Shown one piece after another: positions 7,763 through 17,868 of a DNA stretch of 64,000 nucleotides; the first letter of the stretch is position 1; each line of letters begins with the position of its first letter. A program made the position numbers and the translations under genes. The stretch is from Microbacterium sp. K24 (GTDB lineage: Bacteria; Actinomycetota; Actinomycetes; Actinomycetales; Microbacteriaceae): contig NZ_SSDJ01000138.1 of assembly GCF_004794465.1 (NCBI RefSeq), positions 124,001 to 188,000 of the forward strand, read 5' to 3'. Below the pieces are notes generated by a model, which did not search any database, was not told the DNA's origin, and worked only from the letters and a program-made list of their open reading frames with translations.

Positions 7763-8047
7763 CTACGTCGTGAGAAGAGTCGGTGCCGGTGCCACGGCGA
7801 TCGGTCCGGTGGACCGTGCCGATCGGTGCAATCGGTCGATGTCCTCGAGCACTTCGAAGGCCGATGCATACCGGAGGGCGAGCGGGAGTTCGCGGAGCCA
7901 GTTCACCTCGACCTCGGTCTCGGCCACCTCGTACACGCAGGCGACCAGGTGGCGGGTGTCGTTCGGCGGATACCGCAGGTCGTTGATGACCCATTCCGAT
8001 GACGTGAGGCGATTCAACACATAGCGGGGATCTGGCACGTCTGACAT
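7763..8047 (-). CDS. Small conserved hypothetical protein
   Basis: A 94-residue protein starting at ATG 8047 with a TTGGAGGG site 9 nt upstream. The body (SSEWVINDLRYPPNDTRHLVACVYE...VNWLRELPLALRYASAFEVLEDI) looks like a compact alpha/beta domain with a conserved Trp/Arg pattern; the last 15 residues are Ala/Pro/Thr-rich. No family is recognised with confidence. It is transcribed toward the hairpin at 7696-7732. The extension of the frame to 8203 overlaps the Lrp-type gene end and was rejected. Confidence 0.6.
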   Translation of the reverse strand: MSDVPDPRYVLNRLTSSEWVINDLRYPPNDTRHLVACVYEVAETEVEVNWLRELPLALRYASAFEVLEDIDRLHRSARSTGPIAVAPAPTLLTT

Positions 8048-8151
8048 CGGCTGGGCCCTCCAATGGACTCTCTCTGGAGGAGATTCTGGTCGGGAACGCA
8101 CCCTGCGGGGAGCCCCTTGACAGGTCGCGCCCCTCGTGACGCGCACGGGGA

Positions 8152-9186
8152 TCAGGCGTCGACGTCGATCGCCCCCGCGGATGCCACCTGGGCACGCCAC
8201 CACGGCGTCTCGATGAAGCCGCGCTTCATGAACACCAGCTCCATCGATGCGTTCCAGCCACGGACGCCCTTCAGATGCGCGATCGTGCCGGTGAGGAAGT
8301 CGTGCAGGGTCTCGGTGCTGGGGAGGATGATCTCGCAGTACAGCGAGTTCTCCTCAAGAGCCGCGGCGAGGAAGCGGACCGACACATGCTGCGACAGCGT
8401 CTGCGCGACCGACGCGATCCTCGAGGGCTCGACCCGCAGGATGAGCAGCGTCTCCGCGCTCATCCCCAGAGCGGATGCCGGAACCATCGTCACCGTGGTG
8501 AGACAGCCGCCGTTGCGCATGCGCTCGTAGCGCCGGCGGACGCTGCTCTCGTTCATGTCGAGCTTCGCGCCGATGGAGAGGAACGACGCGCGCCCGTTGT
8601 GCCGCAGCTCGGCGACGATCGCGCGGTCGGCATCGTCGAAGTGCGACGGATCGCAGGTGTTCGGTGCGGGCATGTACGACTTCGGGTCGCTCGTCGCCTC
8701 GGCGTGCGCGTCGTACAGTTGACGGCCCCAGTCGAAGCTGACCTTGTAGGTGTGCACGACCAGGTCGCTGCGCCATCGCTCGACGCCCGGGATCCCCTGG
8801 AGATCGGTGAGCACGTGCGCGTACGTGGCCGAATCGCCGGGGATCACGACCTCCGCGAAGACGTCGAACTTGCCGGTCACGAGGGTGACGAACCGCACGT
8901 AGGGCGATCCGATGAGCTCCTGCGCGACGGCCAGCTGCGCCCCGGGCGTGCAGTTGATCCGCACGAAGAAGGTCTCCACATGCCCTTCGCTCCCGAGCGT
9001 CGGCACGATCCCCACCTGCACCACGCCTTCGGCGAGCAGCTGCTGGCCGCGACGGGTGACGGTCGAGACGGATGCTCCGGCGAAATCGGCTATCGACGTC
9101 CAGCTCGCGCGGCCGTCCTGCTGCAGGGCGACGACGATGCGACGGTCGAGATCGCTGAACTCGCGGCCGATGTGGGTGCTGCTCAT
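8152..9186 (-). CDS. Tandem Lrp/AsnC-type transcriptional regulator
   Basis: A 344-residue protein containing two AsnC-like halves. The first winged-helix DNA-binding unit is near residues 10-55 (DRRIVVALQQDGRASWTSIA), and the second near 185-235 (DRAIVAELRHNGRASFLSIG). Each is followed by a RAM-like ligand-binding beta-alpha domain (VRFVTLVTGKFDVFAEVV; VRFLAAALEENSLYCEII). Doubled Lrp proteins of this length are common in actinobacteria. ATG 9186 overlaps the stop of the alpha/beta hydrolase gene (ATGA), so it is the last gene of the peptide locus and probably senses an amino acid or peptide released by the pathway. It may act on the inverted repeat before the divergent ATPase gene; that link is inferred. 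Confidence 0.88.
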   Translation of the reverse strand: MSSTHIGREFSDLDRRIVVALQQDGRASWTSIADFAGASVSTVTRRGQQLLAEGVVQVGIVPTLGSEGHVETFFVRINCTPGAQLAVAQELIGSPYVRFVTLVTGKFDVFAEVVIPGDSATYAHVLTDLQGIPGVERWRSDLVVHTYKVSFDWGRQLYDAHAEATSDPKSYMPAPNTCDPSHFDDADRAIVAELRHNGRASFLSIGAKLDMNESSVRRRYERMRNGGCLTTVTMVPASALGMSAETLLILRVEPSRIASVAQTLSQHVSVRFLAAALEENSLYCEIILPSTETLHDFLTGTIAHLKGVRGWNASMELVFMKRGFIETPWWRAQVASAGAIDVDA

Positions 9187-10085
9187 CGCGTCAGCGGCGG
9201 GTACACCCGATGCAGGAACGTGCGCACGGTATCGGTCCACGCCTCTGCCTCCTCGATCTGCGGGGAATGACCCGACTTCTCGAACACCACCATCTCGGAG
9301 TCCGGAATGAGATCGGCGATCACCTGGCTACACGATACTGGCGTGATCCAGTCCGTCCGGCCCACGGTGATGAGTGTCGGCACCGCGATCTCGTGCAGAC
9401 GCGGCTTCAGGTCGTAGTTCGGCAGGTTCACCGAGAACGCGTAGTTGTGGGCGCGGTAGCGGTACGGCGTCGCCTGCACCTTGCGCTCGGTCGCCTCGGG
9501 ATCGTAGACGAAGTCGTACAGCGGAAGGATCTCCCGCCAGCAGTCCTTCAGATCCTCGTCGTCGCGGACCCGGCCCTCGTCGATGCGGTCGAACTTCTCC
9601 ATGTCGATGGTCACGCGGTCGGACGCCAGAGCGTTCTCCCGCGCCAGGTGCGCATTGGAGTTGTCGGCCGAGGTGTCGCGCAGTATGACCGCGGCGACCC
9701 GGTCCGGGTAGCGCAGCGCGTACTCCATCGTCATGAACCCGCCGTACGATCCTCCGGCCATCACGATCTTCTCGGCGCCGATCCACTCGCGCAGGCCGTC
9801 GATGTCGGCCGCCCACTGCTCGTGGCTGTACGTGCCCTCGCCCTCGCTCTGTCCGCTGCCGCGCGCGTCGAACACGACGACGCGGTACTCGTCGACGAGG
9901 CGCCCGAAGCTCGCGCGGGGCTCCGCGCGCGAGCCGAGACCGGGCGCGCCGTGGTGGGTGATGATGACCGGGGCGCCCTCGGGACCGAGCACCTCGACCG
10001 CCAGGTGGTTGCCGTTGATCTCGACCCACTGGTGGTCGCTCGTCGCGGCGGCGAACTCCGGGGAAACTGGCGGGGTGGATGTCAT
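9183..10085 (-). CDS. Alpha/beta hydrolase, proline iminopeptidase-like
   Basis: A 300-residue alpha/beta-hydrolase. The oxyanion-hole HHGAPG is at residues 44-49, the nucleophile elbow GGSYGG with Ser113 at 111-116, the acid Asp245 in GRTDWITPV, and His273 in SGHSPQ. The DARGSGQSEG segment and overall length match the prolyl iminopeptidase/S33 group, which removes N-terminal proline or acts on small amides and esters. ATG 10085 follows an AAAGAGGA site. It sits between an M24 gene (28 nt upstream) and the Lrp-type gene (overlapping), inside an operon with Dpp-type transport genes, which supports a peptide substrate. The exact specificity cannot be read. Confidence 0.82.
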   Translation of the reverse strand: MTSTPPVSPEFAAATSDHQWVEINGNHLAVEVLGPEGAPVIITHHGAPGLGSRAEPRASFGRLVDEYRVVVFDARGSGQSEGEGTYSHEQWAADIDGLREWIGAEKIVMAGGSYGGFMTMEYALRYPDRVAAVILRDTSADNSNAHLARENALASDRVTIDMEKFDRIDEGRVRDDEDLKDCWREILPLYDFVYDPEATERKVQATPYRYRAHNYAFSVNLPNYDLKPRLHEIAVPTLITVGRTDWITPVSCSQVIADLIPDSEMVVFEKSGHSPQIEEAEAWTDTVRTFLHRVYPPLTR

Positions 10086-10113
10086 GTCGTCCTCTTTCTC
10101 GAGATCGGATGCG

Positions 10114-11292
10114 TCAGAGCGCGATGGTGCAGTCGTCGAGACCGCGCGGGAAGGTGGTCAGCGCCTCGGCGCCGTGGTCGGTCACGAGCATGCTGTCGCT
10201 GATGCGGTAGCCGGCATGCCCCGGCACGTAGATCCCCGGTTCGTTCGAGACGACCATGCCCGCCTCGAGCAGCGTCGCATCCCCGTCTTCCAGCCAGGGC
10301 GCCTCGTGCATGCCGAGTCCGATGCCGTGGCCCTGGCGATGGCGGATGAACTCGCCGAGGCCGGCCTCGCGGATCACGTCGAGGCAGAGGCGGTTCGCCT
10401 CACGGCACTCGAGCCCCGCCCGGATCGTCTCGCGTCCGAGCTGCTGCGCCGCGTGGATCGTGTCGTGGTAGCGCCGCTGATCGGCCGTCGGCTCGCCGAG
10501 CACGAAGGTGCGCTCCCCCTCGATGAAGCGCCCGCCGACCGCGCAGCCGAGCGAGAGCATGAAGGTGTCCCCCGCCTTGAGCCGGTTCACCGACGGCAGA
10601 CCGTGCGGGAACGCGGAGTTCGCACCGGAGTACACCAGACCACCCGCGAGCAGCGAGGCGACGACGACGTTGCGGTGCTGGGCATACATCAGCGATGTGC
10701 CGGCCGCCGTCACGTGACGCTCGAGCTCGGTCTCGGTCGGCAGGTCACCTCCCGCCGACACGGCATCCGTCACCAGCTGCACGCCGGCTTCCAGCATCCG
10801 ATCCGTGATGCGCGCGGCCTCGCGGTGCAGGGCGACCTCTTCGGGGAACTTGACGTACCGTGCGCGGGTGAGGAGGTCGGATCCGACGAGCTCGGCGCCG
10901 CTCATCGCGGCACGTGCCGCGGTGAGGCGCTGATACGGCATCGTCGAGGCGAACCCCACACGGCCGCGCGGCGATACGGTCGACGCGAGCACCTCGAACG
11001 GCGCGACGACACCCGGGTACTCGAAGAACGCGACCAGTTCGGCGCGGGAGGACTGCGACAGCGCATACTCCCGCTCGAGTTCCGGCAGGAGCATCACGAC
11101 GCGGCCGTCGGCCTCGAGCCAGACCGCCACCGGACGCTCGGACGGGTGGTGGAAGAATCCGGTGAGGTACGCGATGTCCTCGGGGTGATCGGTGAGGAAG
11201 GCGTCGAACCCCTCCTCCGCCATGCGCTCGCGCACCCGTGCCTGCACACGGTCGAAGAACGCAGGGTCGAGACGCTGATCGAACTCGGTCAT
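10114..11292 (-). CDS. M24 (creatinase/aminopeptidase P fold) family protein with altered metal site
   Basis: A 392-residue pita-bread-fold protein: an N-terminal creatinase-like domain (residues 1-140) and a C-terminal M24 domain. Canonical His (H322 in QGHGIGL) and Glu (E351 in NEPGIYVPG) are present. The first Asp ligand is Ser247 (LSLG), the second is Glu258 (FIEGERT), and the final Glu ligand is Ser365 (RISDSML). Such changes occur in M24 relatives that act without a dinuclear metal centre, such as creatinase, so this may be an amidinohydrolase-like C-N hydrolase rather than a true Xaa-Pro aminopeptidase. ATG 11292 lies 7 nt after the permease stop. The operon context favours a small peptide or modified amino-acid substrate. 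Confidence 0.78.
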   Translation of the reverse strand: MTEFDQRLDPAFFDRVQARVRERMAEEGFDAFLTDHPEDIAYLTGFFHHPSERPVAVWLEADGRVVMLLPELEREYALSQSSRAELVAFFEYPGVVAPFEVLASTVSPRGRVGFASTMPYQRLTAARAAMSGAELVGSDLLTRARYVKFPEEVALHREAARITDRMLEAGVQLVTDAVSAGGDLPTETELERHVTAAGTSLMYAQHRNVVVASLLAGGLVYSGANSAFPHGLPSVNRLKAGDTFMLSLGCAVGGRFIEGERTFVLGEPTADQRRYHDTIHAAQQLGRETIRAGLECREANRLCLDVIREAGLGEFIRHRQGHGIGLGMHEAPWLEDGDATLLEAGMVVSNEPGIYVPGHAGYRISDSMLVTDHGAEALTTFPRGLDDCTIAL

Positions 11293-11299
11293 GTGGCTC

Positions 11300-12199
11300 C
11301 TAGCGGGCGAGATGGCGCGGGTTGCGCGCGTCGTTGTAGGCGATCGAGAGCAGGGTCGCGGAGAGCACGAGGATCAGGATCGCGATCGACGGGAAGAGCG
11401 TCAGCCACCACGCGCTCACCATCGCCCCGGCCTGCTGCGCCTCGTAGAGCACGCGACCCCAGGACCAGCTCGTCGGATCTCCCAGTCCGAGGAACGCGAG
11501 TCCTGCCGCGGAGAGCACGGCGCGCGACGCCGTCACCACGACCGAGACGACGACCACGGGGGTGACCGCCGGCAGCACGTGCCGCGAGATGATCCACAGC
11601 GGCGACGTCGTCATGAGGCGCGAGACGTCGACGTAGGGCAGACCGACCACCGTCAGCGCCTGCGAGCGCACGAGACGGGTCACCTCGGGCCACGAGAACG
11701 CCGCGACGACGAAGATGATCGTCGATGTGCTCGGACCGACCAGAGCCGCGATGAGGATCATCAGGGGCAGCACCGGCAGCGAGAGCGTCATGTCGACGAT
11801 CACGCTGATGATGCTGTCGAGCTTGCGGAAGTAGGCGCCGAGCACCGCGATGATCGTGCCGAACACGATCGCGATCACCGAGGCCGCCACCGCGACGAGC
11901 ACGCTCTGCTGCGTGCCCCAGATGACCTCGGCGAACACGTCGCGCCCGAGGGCGTCGGTGCCGAACCAGTGGTCGCCGCTCGGCGGACGCAGCACATCGG
12001 GGCCGTAGCTCGCCGGGTATGGAGCGATCAGGGGCGCTGCGAGGGCGACGATCACGAGCAGGATCAGGAGTCCGAGCGAGATCATGCCGAGCGGGTCGCG
12101 GCGGAAGGCACGCCAGGTGTGGGCGCTGGCGCGCTCGCTGCCCACCGCGGCGGGCTCGCTGGGCACCAGCGGGACGGAGGAAGGAAGCGGCGCGGTCAT
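11300..12199 (-). CDS. ABC transporter permease, DppC/OppC type
   Basis: A 299-residue peptide/nickel-type ABC permease. A cytoplasmic N-terminus with RRDPLGM precedes the first membrane helix (about residues 41-61). Then come the HWFGTDALGRDVF motif typical of DppC and about five more helices, with the EAA-loop region near LPYVDVSRLMTT...ILPA-like sequence. ATG 12199 overlaps the upstream permease stop (ATGA), so the two subunits are made together. It forms the membrane channel with the DppB-type partner and should be driven by the divergently encoded double ATPase. The longer reading to 12946 is an antisense-like extension through the partner gene and was rejected. Confidence 0.92.
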   Translation of the reverse strand: MTAPLPSSVPLVPSEPAAVGSERASAHTWRAFRRDPLGMISLGLLILLVIVALAAPLIAPYPASYGPDVLRPPSGDHWFGTDALGRDVFAEVIWGTQQSVLVAVAASVIAIVFGTIIAVLGAYFRKLDSIISVIVDMTLSLPVLPLMILIAALVGPSTSTIIFVVAAFSWPEVTRLVRSQALTVVGLPYVDVSRLMTTSPLWIISRHVLPAVTPVVVVSVVVTASRAVLSAAGLAFLGLGDPTSWSWGRVLYEAQQAGAMVSAWWLTLFPSIAILILVLSATLLSIAYNDARNPRHLAR

Positions 12200-13158
12200 G
12201 AGGTCTTCACTCTCGGGTCGAGGTAGCCGTAGACGATGTCGGTGAGCGTGTTGGCGACCACGACGGTCGCGGCGAGCATGAGGAACGCGCCCTGCAGCAC
12301 CGGGAAGTCGAGCTGCGTGACCGCCTCGTAGATGCCGCGTCCGATGCCCGGGTAGGCGAACACCGTCTCGGTCAGTACGGCGCCGCCGACGAGGAAGCCG
12401 AGCTGCAGGCCGATCAGGGTGGTCGTCGGCAGCAGGGCGTTGCGCAGCGCGTGCTTCCAGAGGATCCGACGGCCACGGAGCCCATTGGCCTTCGCCAGCA
12501 GGATGTAGTCCTCGCCGAGCGTCTCGATGAGCGTCGAGCGCATCGTCAGCACGTAGGACCCGACCTGGATGAGCATGAGCGACACGGCAGGGAGCACGAG
12601 GTGCTGCGCCACGCTGAGATACCACTCGAGGCCGTAGGTGTTGTTCGTGTACGCGCCGCCGATCGGGAACCAGCCGAGGTTCAGCCCGAAGACGAACAGC
12701 AGCAGGATCGCGACGCTCGGCACGAACAGGGACTGCCCGGTGACGCCGACGATCTGCACCGCACGATCGATGAAGCGGCCCTTGTGCGAGGCTGCGGCCA
12801 CTCCGAGCGGGATGCCGATGACGATCGTCAGCACCAGAGCGGTCATGGTCAGCAGGAGCGTCCACGGCAGCCGCTGCAGCAGAACATCCAGCACGGGAAT
12901 CGACTGGGTGAACGAGATGCCCAGGTTCCCCTGGACGAGCTGCCACATGTACAGCCCGTACTGCACGATCAGGGGCTGGTCCAGCCCGTACTGCTCGAGG
13001 ATGGTCGCCCGGATGGCCTCCGTCATGTTCGGGCTCGCCAGCGCCAGGGCCGGGTCACCGGGAAGCAGCCGCAGGAGCAGGAACGTCACGGTCACGGCGA
13101 ACCAGATCGTGAGCAGACCTCGACCTGCGCGACGGAGAATGAACGATGCTCGGGACAC
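12196..13158 (-). CDS. ABC transporter permease, DppB/OppB type
   Basis: A 320-residue permease with the classic DppB start: a membrane helix near residues 12-32 ending in LLRLLPGDPA, an external segment with YGLDQPLIVQY, five further helices, the EAA loop LGEDYILLAKANGLRGRRI and a C-terminal GAVLTETVFAYPGIGRG segment. GTG 13158 follows a GGAAGG site at good spacing. The gene lies 31 nt after the binding-protein stop and overlaps dppC, placing it in one transcript with the dipeptidase, binding protein, M24, hydrolase and Lrp genes. Confidence 0.92.
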   Translation of the reverse strand: MSRASFILRRAGRGLLTIWFAVTVTFLLLRLLPGDPALALASPNMTEAIRATILEQYGLDQPLIVQYGLYMWQLVQGNLGISFTQSIPVLDVLLQRLPWTLLLTMTALVLTIVIGIPLGVAAASHKGRFIDRAVQIVGVTGQSLFVPSVAILLLFVFGLNLGWFPIGGAYTNNTYGLEWYLSVAQHLVLPAVSLMLIQVGSYVLTMRSTLIETLGEDYILLAKANGLRGRRILWKHALRNALLPTTTLIGLQLGFLVGGAVLTETVFAYPGIGRGIYEAVTQLDFPVLQGAFLMLAATVVVANTLTDIVYGYLDPRVKTS

Positions 13159-13189
13159 CCGGGCGACCTTCCTCGAGATTTCAGTGGTG

Positions 13190-14809
13190 TTATTCGACCG
13201 GGTGCGCGCTCGCGAGCGAGAGCGGGTTCACGATCGACAGCAGTTCGCTCGGCTTCGAGATGAATCCGTCCCATTCGTCGCTGGCGGCGAAGAACAGGTT
13301 CTGCGTGTACATGATGTTGTCGTAGACCTGCTCGTGCACGATCTTGTTGGCGTCGCGCATGATCGAGATCTTCTCGTCCTCATCGAAGGTGACCATGCCC
13401 TCTTCGATCAGAGCGTTCAGCTCGGGGTCGTCGACGTGGGTGTAGTTGATCGCACCGCCCGGCAGGTACGACAGGGCGAAGTTCGTCACCGGGTCGTCCA
13501 TGATGGCGAAGTTGCCCGCGTAGATGTCGTAGTCGCCCGCGTTGGTCATCGAGAGGTAGGTGTTCCGCTCGGTGCCCTGGAGCTCGATCGTGATGCCGGC
13601 CTCGGCCGCGGTGTCCTTCACGAGCTGAGCCCACTGACTGGTGACGCTGTCCTGGAGCGAGTAGATCAAGCGGAACGACACCGGGAAGTTGCCGTTCGCG
13701 TCTGCCGTGTACCCGGCGTCCTCCATGAGCGAGCGCGCCTTCTCGGGGTCGAACTCGTACTCCTTGATCGAGTCGTCGTAGTACTTCGCGAGCACCGGCA
13801 TCAGCGCGCTGGAACCGGTCGACACGGCCTGGTCCTGCAGGACCACGGTGCGGATCGCGTCGTAGTCCACCGCGTGGGCGAGCGCCTGACGCACCTCGGT
13901 CTTCGCGAGGTCCGGCTTCTCCATGTTGTACACGAGGTGCGCGTAGCCGAGACCCGCCGCCTCGATGACCTGCAGCCCGTCGGTGTTGCTGAGCTGCTCG
14001 ACCTGCGCCGGCGGGAGGGCGTTGGCGATCACGTCGATCTCGCCGCTCTGCAGAGCCAGGATCTCGGTGTTCACGTCCGGGTACACGCGGTAGACGACCT
14101 CGGCGGGACCGGGGACTCCGCCGTCGATGAGCGGATAGTCCTCGACGCGCTTCAGGGTGTAGTGCTGGCCGACCTGGAAGTCGTCCAGCACGAACGGCCC
14201 CATGCCGACCCAGCCGCCGTCGCTGCCGTCGTTCGGGAACTCCGCGATCGAGCCCTTCGGCTCGAAGACGTGCTGCGGCACGACGACGCCCCAGAACCCG
14301 ATCTCGTCGATGATCGACGAATCCGGCTGCGTGAGCGTGAGCTCGACGCGGGTGTCGGAGACGGCTGTCGCCGTGTCGAGGTTGCCGAGCTGCCCGAAGA
14401 ACGTGCCCGGCGCCTGGTCGCGCTTGACCGCGTTCAGGGTCCAGGCGACATCCTCCGCCGTCAGCGGCTCGCCGTCGCTCCAGGTGAGGTCGTCGCGGAT
14501 CTCGTAGAAGCCGGTGGTGTCGTCCACGTAGCCCCAGTCGGTGGCGACATGGGCCTCCTTGGTGCCGTCCTCACTGATGCTCAAGAGGTGCGGATACATC
14601 AGGTTCGTGATCCACGAGTCGGTCCGGCTGTTGCCGAGCACCGGGTTGAAGTTCACGACGTCGGTCGTCGTGCCGATGCTGAGCGTCTCGTCGCTCGGCC
14701 CGGTACTGCCGGATGTCTCCCCCGGCTCCGGGGCCGTGGGCGCGCAGGCGGCGAGACCGACGGCGAGAGCCGCGGCCGCGCCGAGCGCGAGGTACTTGCT
14801 GTGCTTCAT
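13190..14809 (-). CDS. ABC transporter peptide-binding lipoprotein (SBP family 5)
   Basis: A 539-residue extracellular solute-binding protein. The N-terminus is a lipoprotein signal: Lys-containing n-region, hydrophobic core and LAAC lipobox with Cys near residue 22, then a Pro/Ser/Thr/Gly spacer. The body has the family 5 pattern (YEIRDDLTWSDGEPLTAEDVAWTLNAV near 105-131; VRQALAHAVDY near 310). It captures peptides or other cationic solutes and delivers them to the DppB/DppC permeases. ATG 14809 shares its A with the dipeptidase stop (TGATG). Its pairing with an M19 dipeptidase on the same transcript suggests di- or short peptides. A spurious in-frame extension to 16111 was ignored. Confidence 0.92.
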   Translation of the reverse strand: MKHSKYLALGAAAALAVGLAACAPTAPEPGETSGSTGPSDETLSIGTTTDVVNFNPVLGNSRTDSWITNLMYPHLLSISEDGTKEAHVATDWGYVDDTTGFYEIRDDLTWSDGEPLTAEDVAWTLNAVKRDQAPGTFFGQLGNLDTATAVSDTRVELTLTQPDSSIIDEIGFWGVVVPQHVFEPKGSIAEFPNDGSDGGWVGMGPFVLDDFQVGQHYTLKRVEDYPLIDGGVPGPAEVVYRVYPDVNTEILALQSGEIDVIANALPPAQVEQLSNTDGLQVIEAAGLGYAHLVYNMEKPDLAKTEVRQALAHAVDYDAIRTVVLQDQAVSTGSSALMPVLAKYYDDSIKEYEFDPEKARSLMEDAGYTADANGNFPVSFRLIYSLQDSVTSQWAQLVKDTAAEAGITIELQGTERNTYLSMTNAGDYDIYAGNFAIMDDPVTNFALSYLPGGAINYTHVDDPELNALIEEGMVTFDEDEKISIMRDANKIVHEQVYDNIMYTQNLFFAASDEWDGFISKPSELLSIVNPLSLASAHPVE

Positions 14810-16017
14810 CAGACCCAAACCTCCTCGAGTACGCGCATGGTGTTCCCACCGACGACGGCGCGGATCTCGTCGTCGGAGTAGTCGTGCTTCACAAGCCAGC
14901 CGATGATGTTGTAGAACGCCTCGGCCGGGTTCTCGATGCCGTCGACGTACGGCTGCTTCTCGTACTCGACGTTGGCGTGCGCCTGGCCGAGCGAGAGGTT
15001 CGACGAGAAGGCGTCGTGCAGTCCGACGTGGTCGCCGAACAGGGTGTCGGGGCCGAAGCTGACGTGCTCCAGACCCACCAGGTCGACACAGTACTGGAAG
15101 TGATCCATCACGGATTCCAGCGAGTGCTTCGGATGCTGGGGCGAGATGGTCGTGTGCGGAGCGGCCTCGATGCCGATCACGCCGCCGCGCTTCGCGCACT
15201 GGATGATCGTCTCGTCGGTCTTCATGCGGTTGGTCGGCCACAGCCCGCGCGCGCCGGCGTGGGTGATGAACACCGGCTTCTTCGAGTGTGCGATCACGTC
15301 GAGGCATGTCTGGTCGCCCGAGTGCGAGATGTCGATCGCGATGCCGAGCTTGTTCATGCGCTCGACCGCGCGCTCGCCGAAGTAGGTGAGCCCGCCGTCG
15401 CCGCGCTCCTTGAGCCCGCCGCCGAGCATGTTCGCCTCGGAGTAGGCGATGCCCATCTGGCGCACGCCGAAGCCGTACAGGACGTCGAGGCGGTCGACCT
15501 CGTTCTCGATCATCGTCGACGCCTCGAGCGCGAAGATGTGGGCCACGCGACCGGTCTCCGCCGCGTAGCGGATGTCCTTGATCGACTCGGCCTTGATCAC
15601 GAAGTCCTGGTGCGCGAGGTCGGCCATGCGTACCCCGAGATCGAACAGCACGTCCTGGTACTTCCAGCCGGCATCGCTGGAGATGCAGCAGGTGCCGTCC
15701 ATGCCGTTGTCGAAGACAGCGGTGAGACCGGAGCGCGCCAGCCCCTGGTAGCCGGTGGGTTCGCGGCCCTGGCGGATGTGGTCGCGGAGCTCGCCCATGT
15801 CCTCGGGGAACACCTGCACGTGCTCGTGCAGGGAGATGACGGTCTCCTCCCGCAGCAGGCGCTCGGTGCGCTCCTTCTGCGCGTCGCTGAGGTCGAGACC
15901 CTCGTAGGCCGGCACGCGGCCGATCTGCTTGGCGTAGCGGAACTCGCGATAGTCCTTGCCAGCTTCGAGGTAGTCGTAGGCGGTGTAGCCGGTGTACCGG
16001 TCTGCTTCTTCGAGCAC
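14809..16017 (-). CDS. Membrane dipeptidase family (M19) peptidase
   Basis: A 402-residue amidohydrolase-fold dipeptidase. Metal and active-site motifs are visible: SLHEH at residues 62-66 (in the place of the usual HxD), the bridging Glu in FALEAS at 162-167, DISHSGDQT at 229-237, ITHAGARG at 251-258 and TNRMKTDE at 262-269. M19 enzymes cleave dipeptides, often with a D- or dehydro-residue at the C-terminus. GTG 16017 was chosen because a perfect AAGGAG site lies 7-8 nt upstream; a longer in-frame reading to 16104 would lack one. It is the first gene of the reverse-strand operon, facing the double ATPase gene across 158 bp. Confidence 0.88.
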   Translation of the reverse strand: MLEEADRYTGYTAYDYLEAGKDYREFRYAKQIGRVPAYEGLDLSDAQKERTERLLREETVISLHEHVQVFPEDMGELRDHIRQGREPTGYQGLARSGLTAVFDNGMDGTCCISSDAGWKYQDVLFDLGVRMADLAHQDFVIKAESIKDIRYAAETGRVAHIFALEASTMIENEVDRLDVLYGFGVRQMGIAYSEANMLGGGLKERGDGGLTYFGERAVERMNKLGIAIDISHSGDQTCLDVIAHSKKPVFITHAGARGLWPTNRMKTDETIIQCAKRGGVIGIEAAPHTTISPQHPKHSLESVMDHFQYCVDLVGLEHVSFGPDTLFGDHVGLHDAFSSNLSLGQAHANVEYEKQPYVDGIENPAEAFYNIIGWLVKHDYSDDEIRAVVGGNTMRVLEEVWV

Positions 16018-16116
16018 GAATGCGCTCCTTCGGTTCGGTGATGCGGATGCCTCTCCCGATCGACGAGTGGGAGATTTCCTCGAATCTCGTTGATTTCGGC
16101 GCACATGTCAACCTTG

Positions 16117-16160
16117 CTGAACAATTTCGGCTGAGATGTTTCCTGTTCGAAACAATTCAG
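16117..16160. promoter_or_regulatory. Inverted repeat, candidate operator between M19 and ATPase genes
   Basis: CTGAAcaaTTTCG (16117-16129) and CGAAAcaaTTCAG (16148-16160) form an inverted repeat with 10 of 13 pairs matching across an 18-nt gap, in an AT-rich patch that is unusual here. It lies just upstream of the -10 box of the ATPase gene, in the divergent control region of the peptide locus. The locus encodes an Lrp-type regulator, a reasonable but unproven ligand. Confidence 0.45.
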
Positions 16161-16163
16161 AGG

Positions 16164-16169
16164 TATTCT
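16164..16169 (+). promoter_or_regulatory. Putative -10 box of leaderless ATPase gene
   Basis: TATTCT followed by 6 nt and ATG 16176. This spacing decides between three nearby in-frame ATG codons (16176, 16179, 16188) in favour of 16176. Confidence 0.5.
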
Positions 16170-16175
16170 CCTGAC

Positions 16176-17843
<1,668 letters not shown>

Positions 17844-17848
17844 CGCAC

Positions 17849-17863
17849 GCCTCCGCCGGAGGC
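17849..17863. terminator. Short hairpin between convergent genes
   Basis: GCCTCC-GCC-GGAGGC (6-bp stem, 3-nt loop) between the ATPase stop and the convergent SDR stop. No T-run is present; weak evidence for a bidirectional terminator. Confidence 0.3.
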
Positions 17864-17868
17864 AGAGC

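Noticed and set aside
9733..11565. A 610-codon forward frame opposite the M24 and permease genes
   Set aside because: His/Arg/Glu-rich shadow composition, no start signal, and conserved proteins on the opposite strand.
14809..16111. Extension of the binding-protein frame through the dipeptidase gene
   Set aside because: The extension is a shadow frame with Arg/Pro-rich composition. The real start is the lipoprotein signal at 14809.
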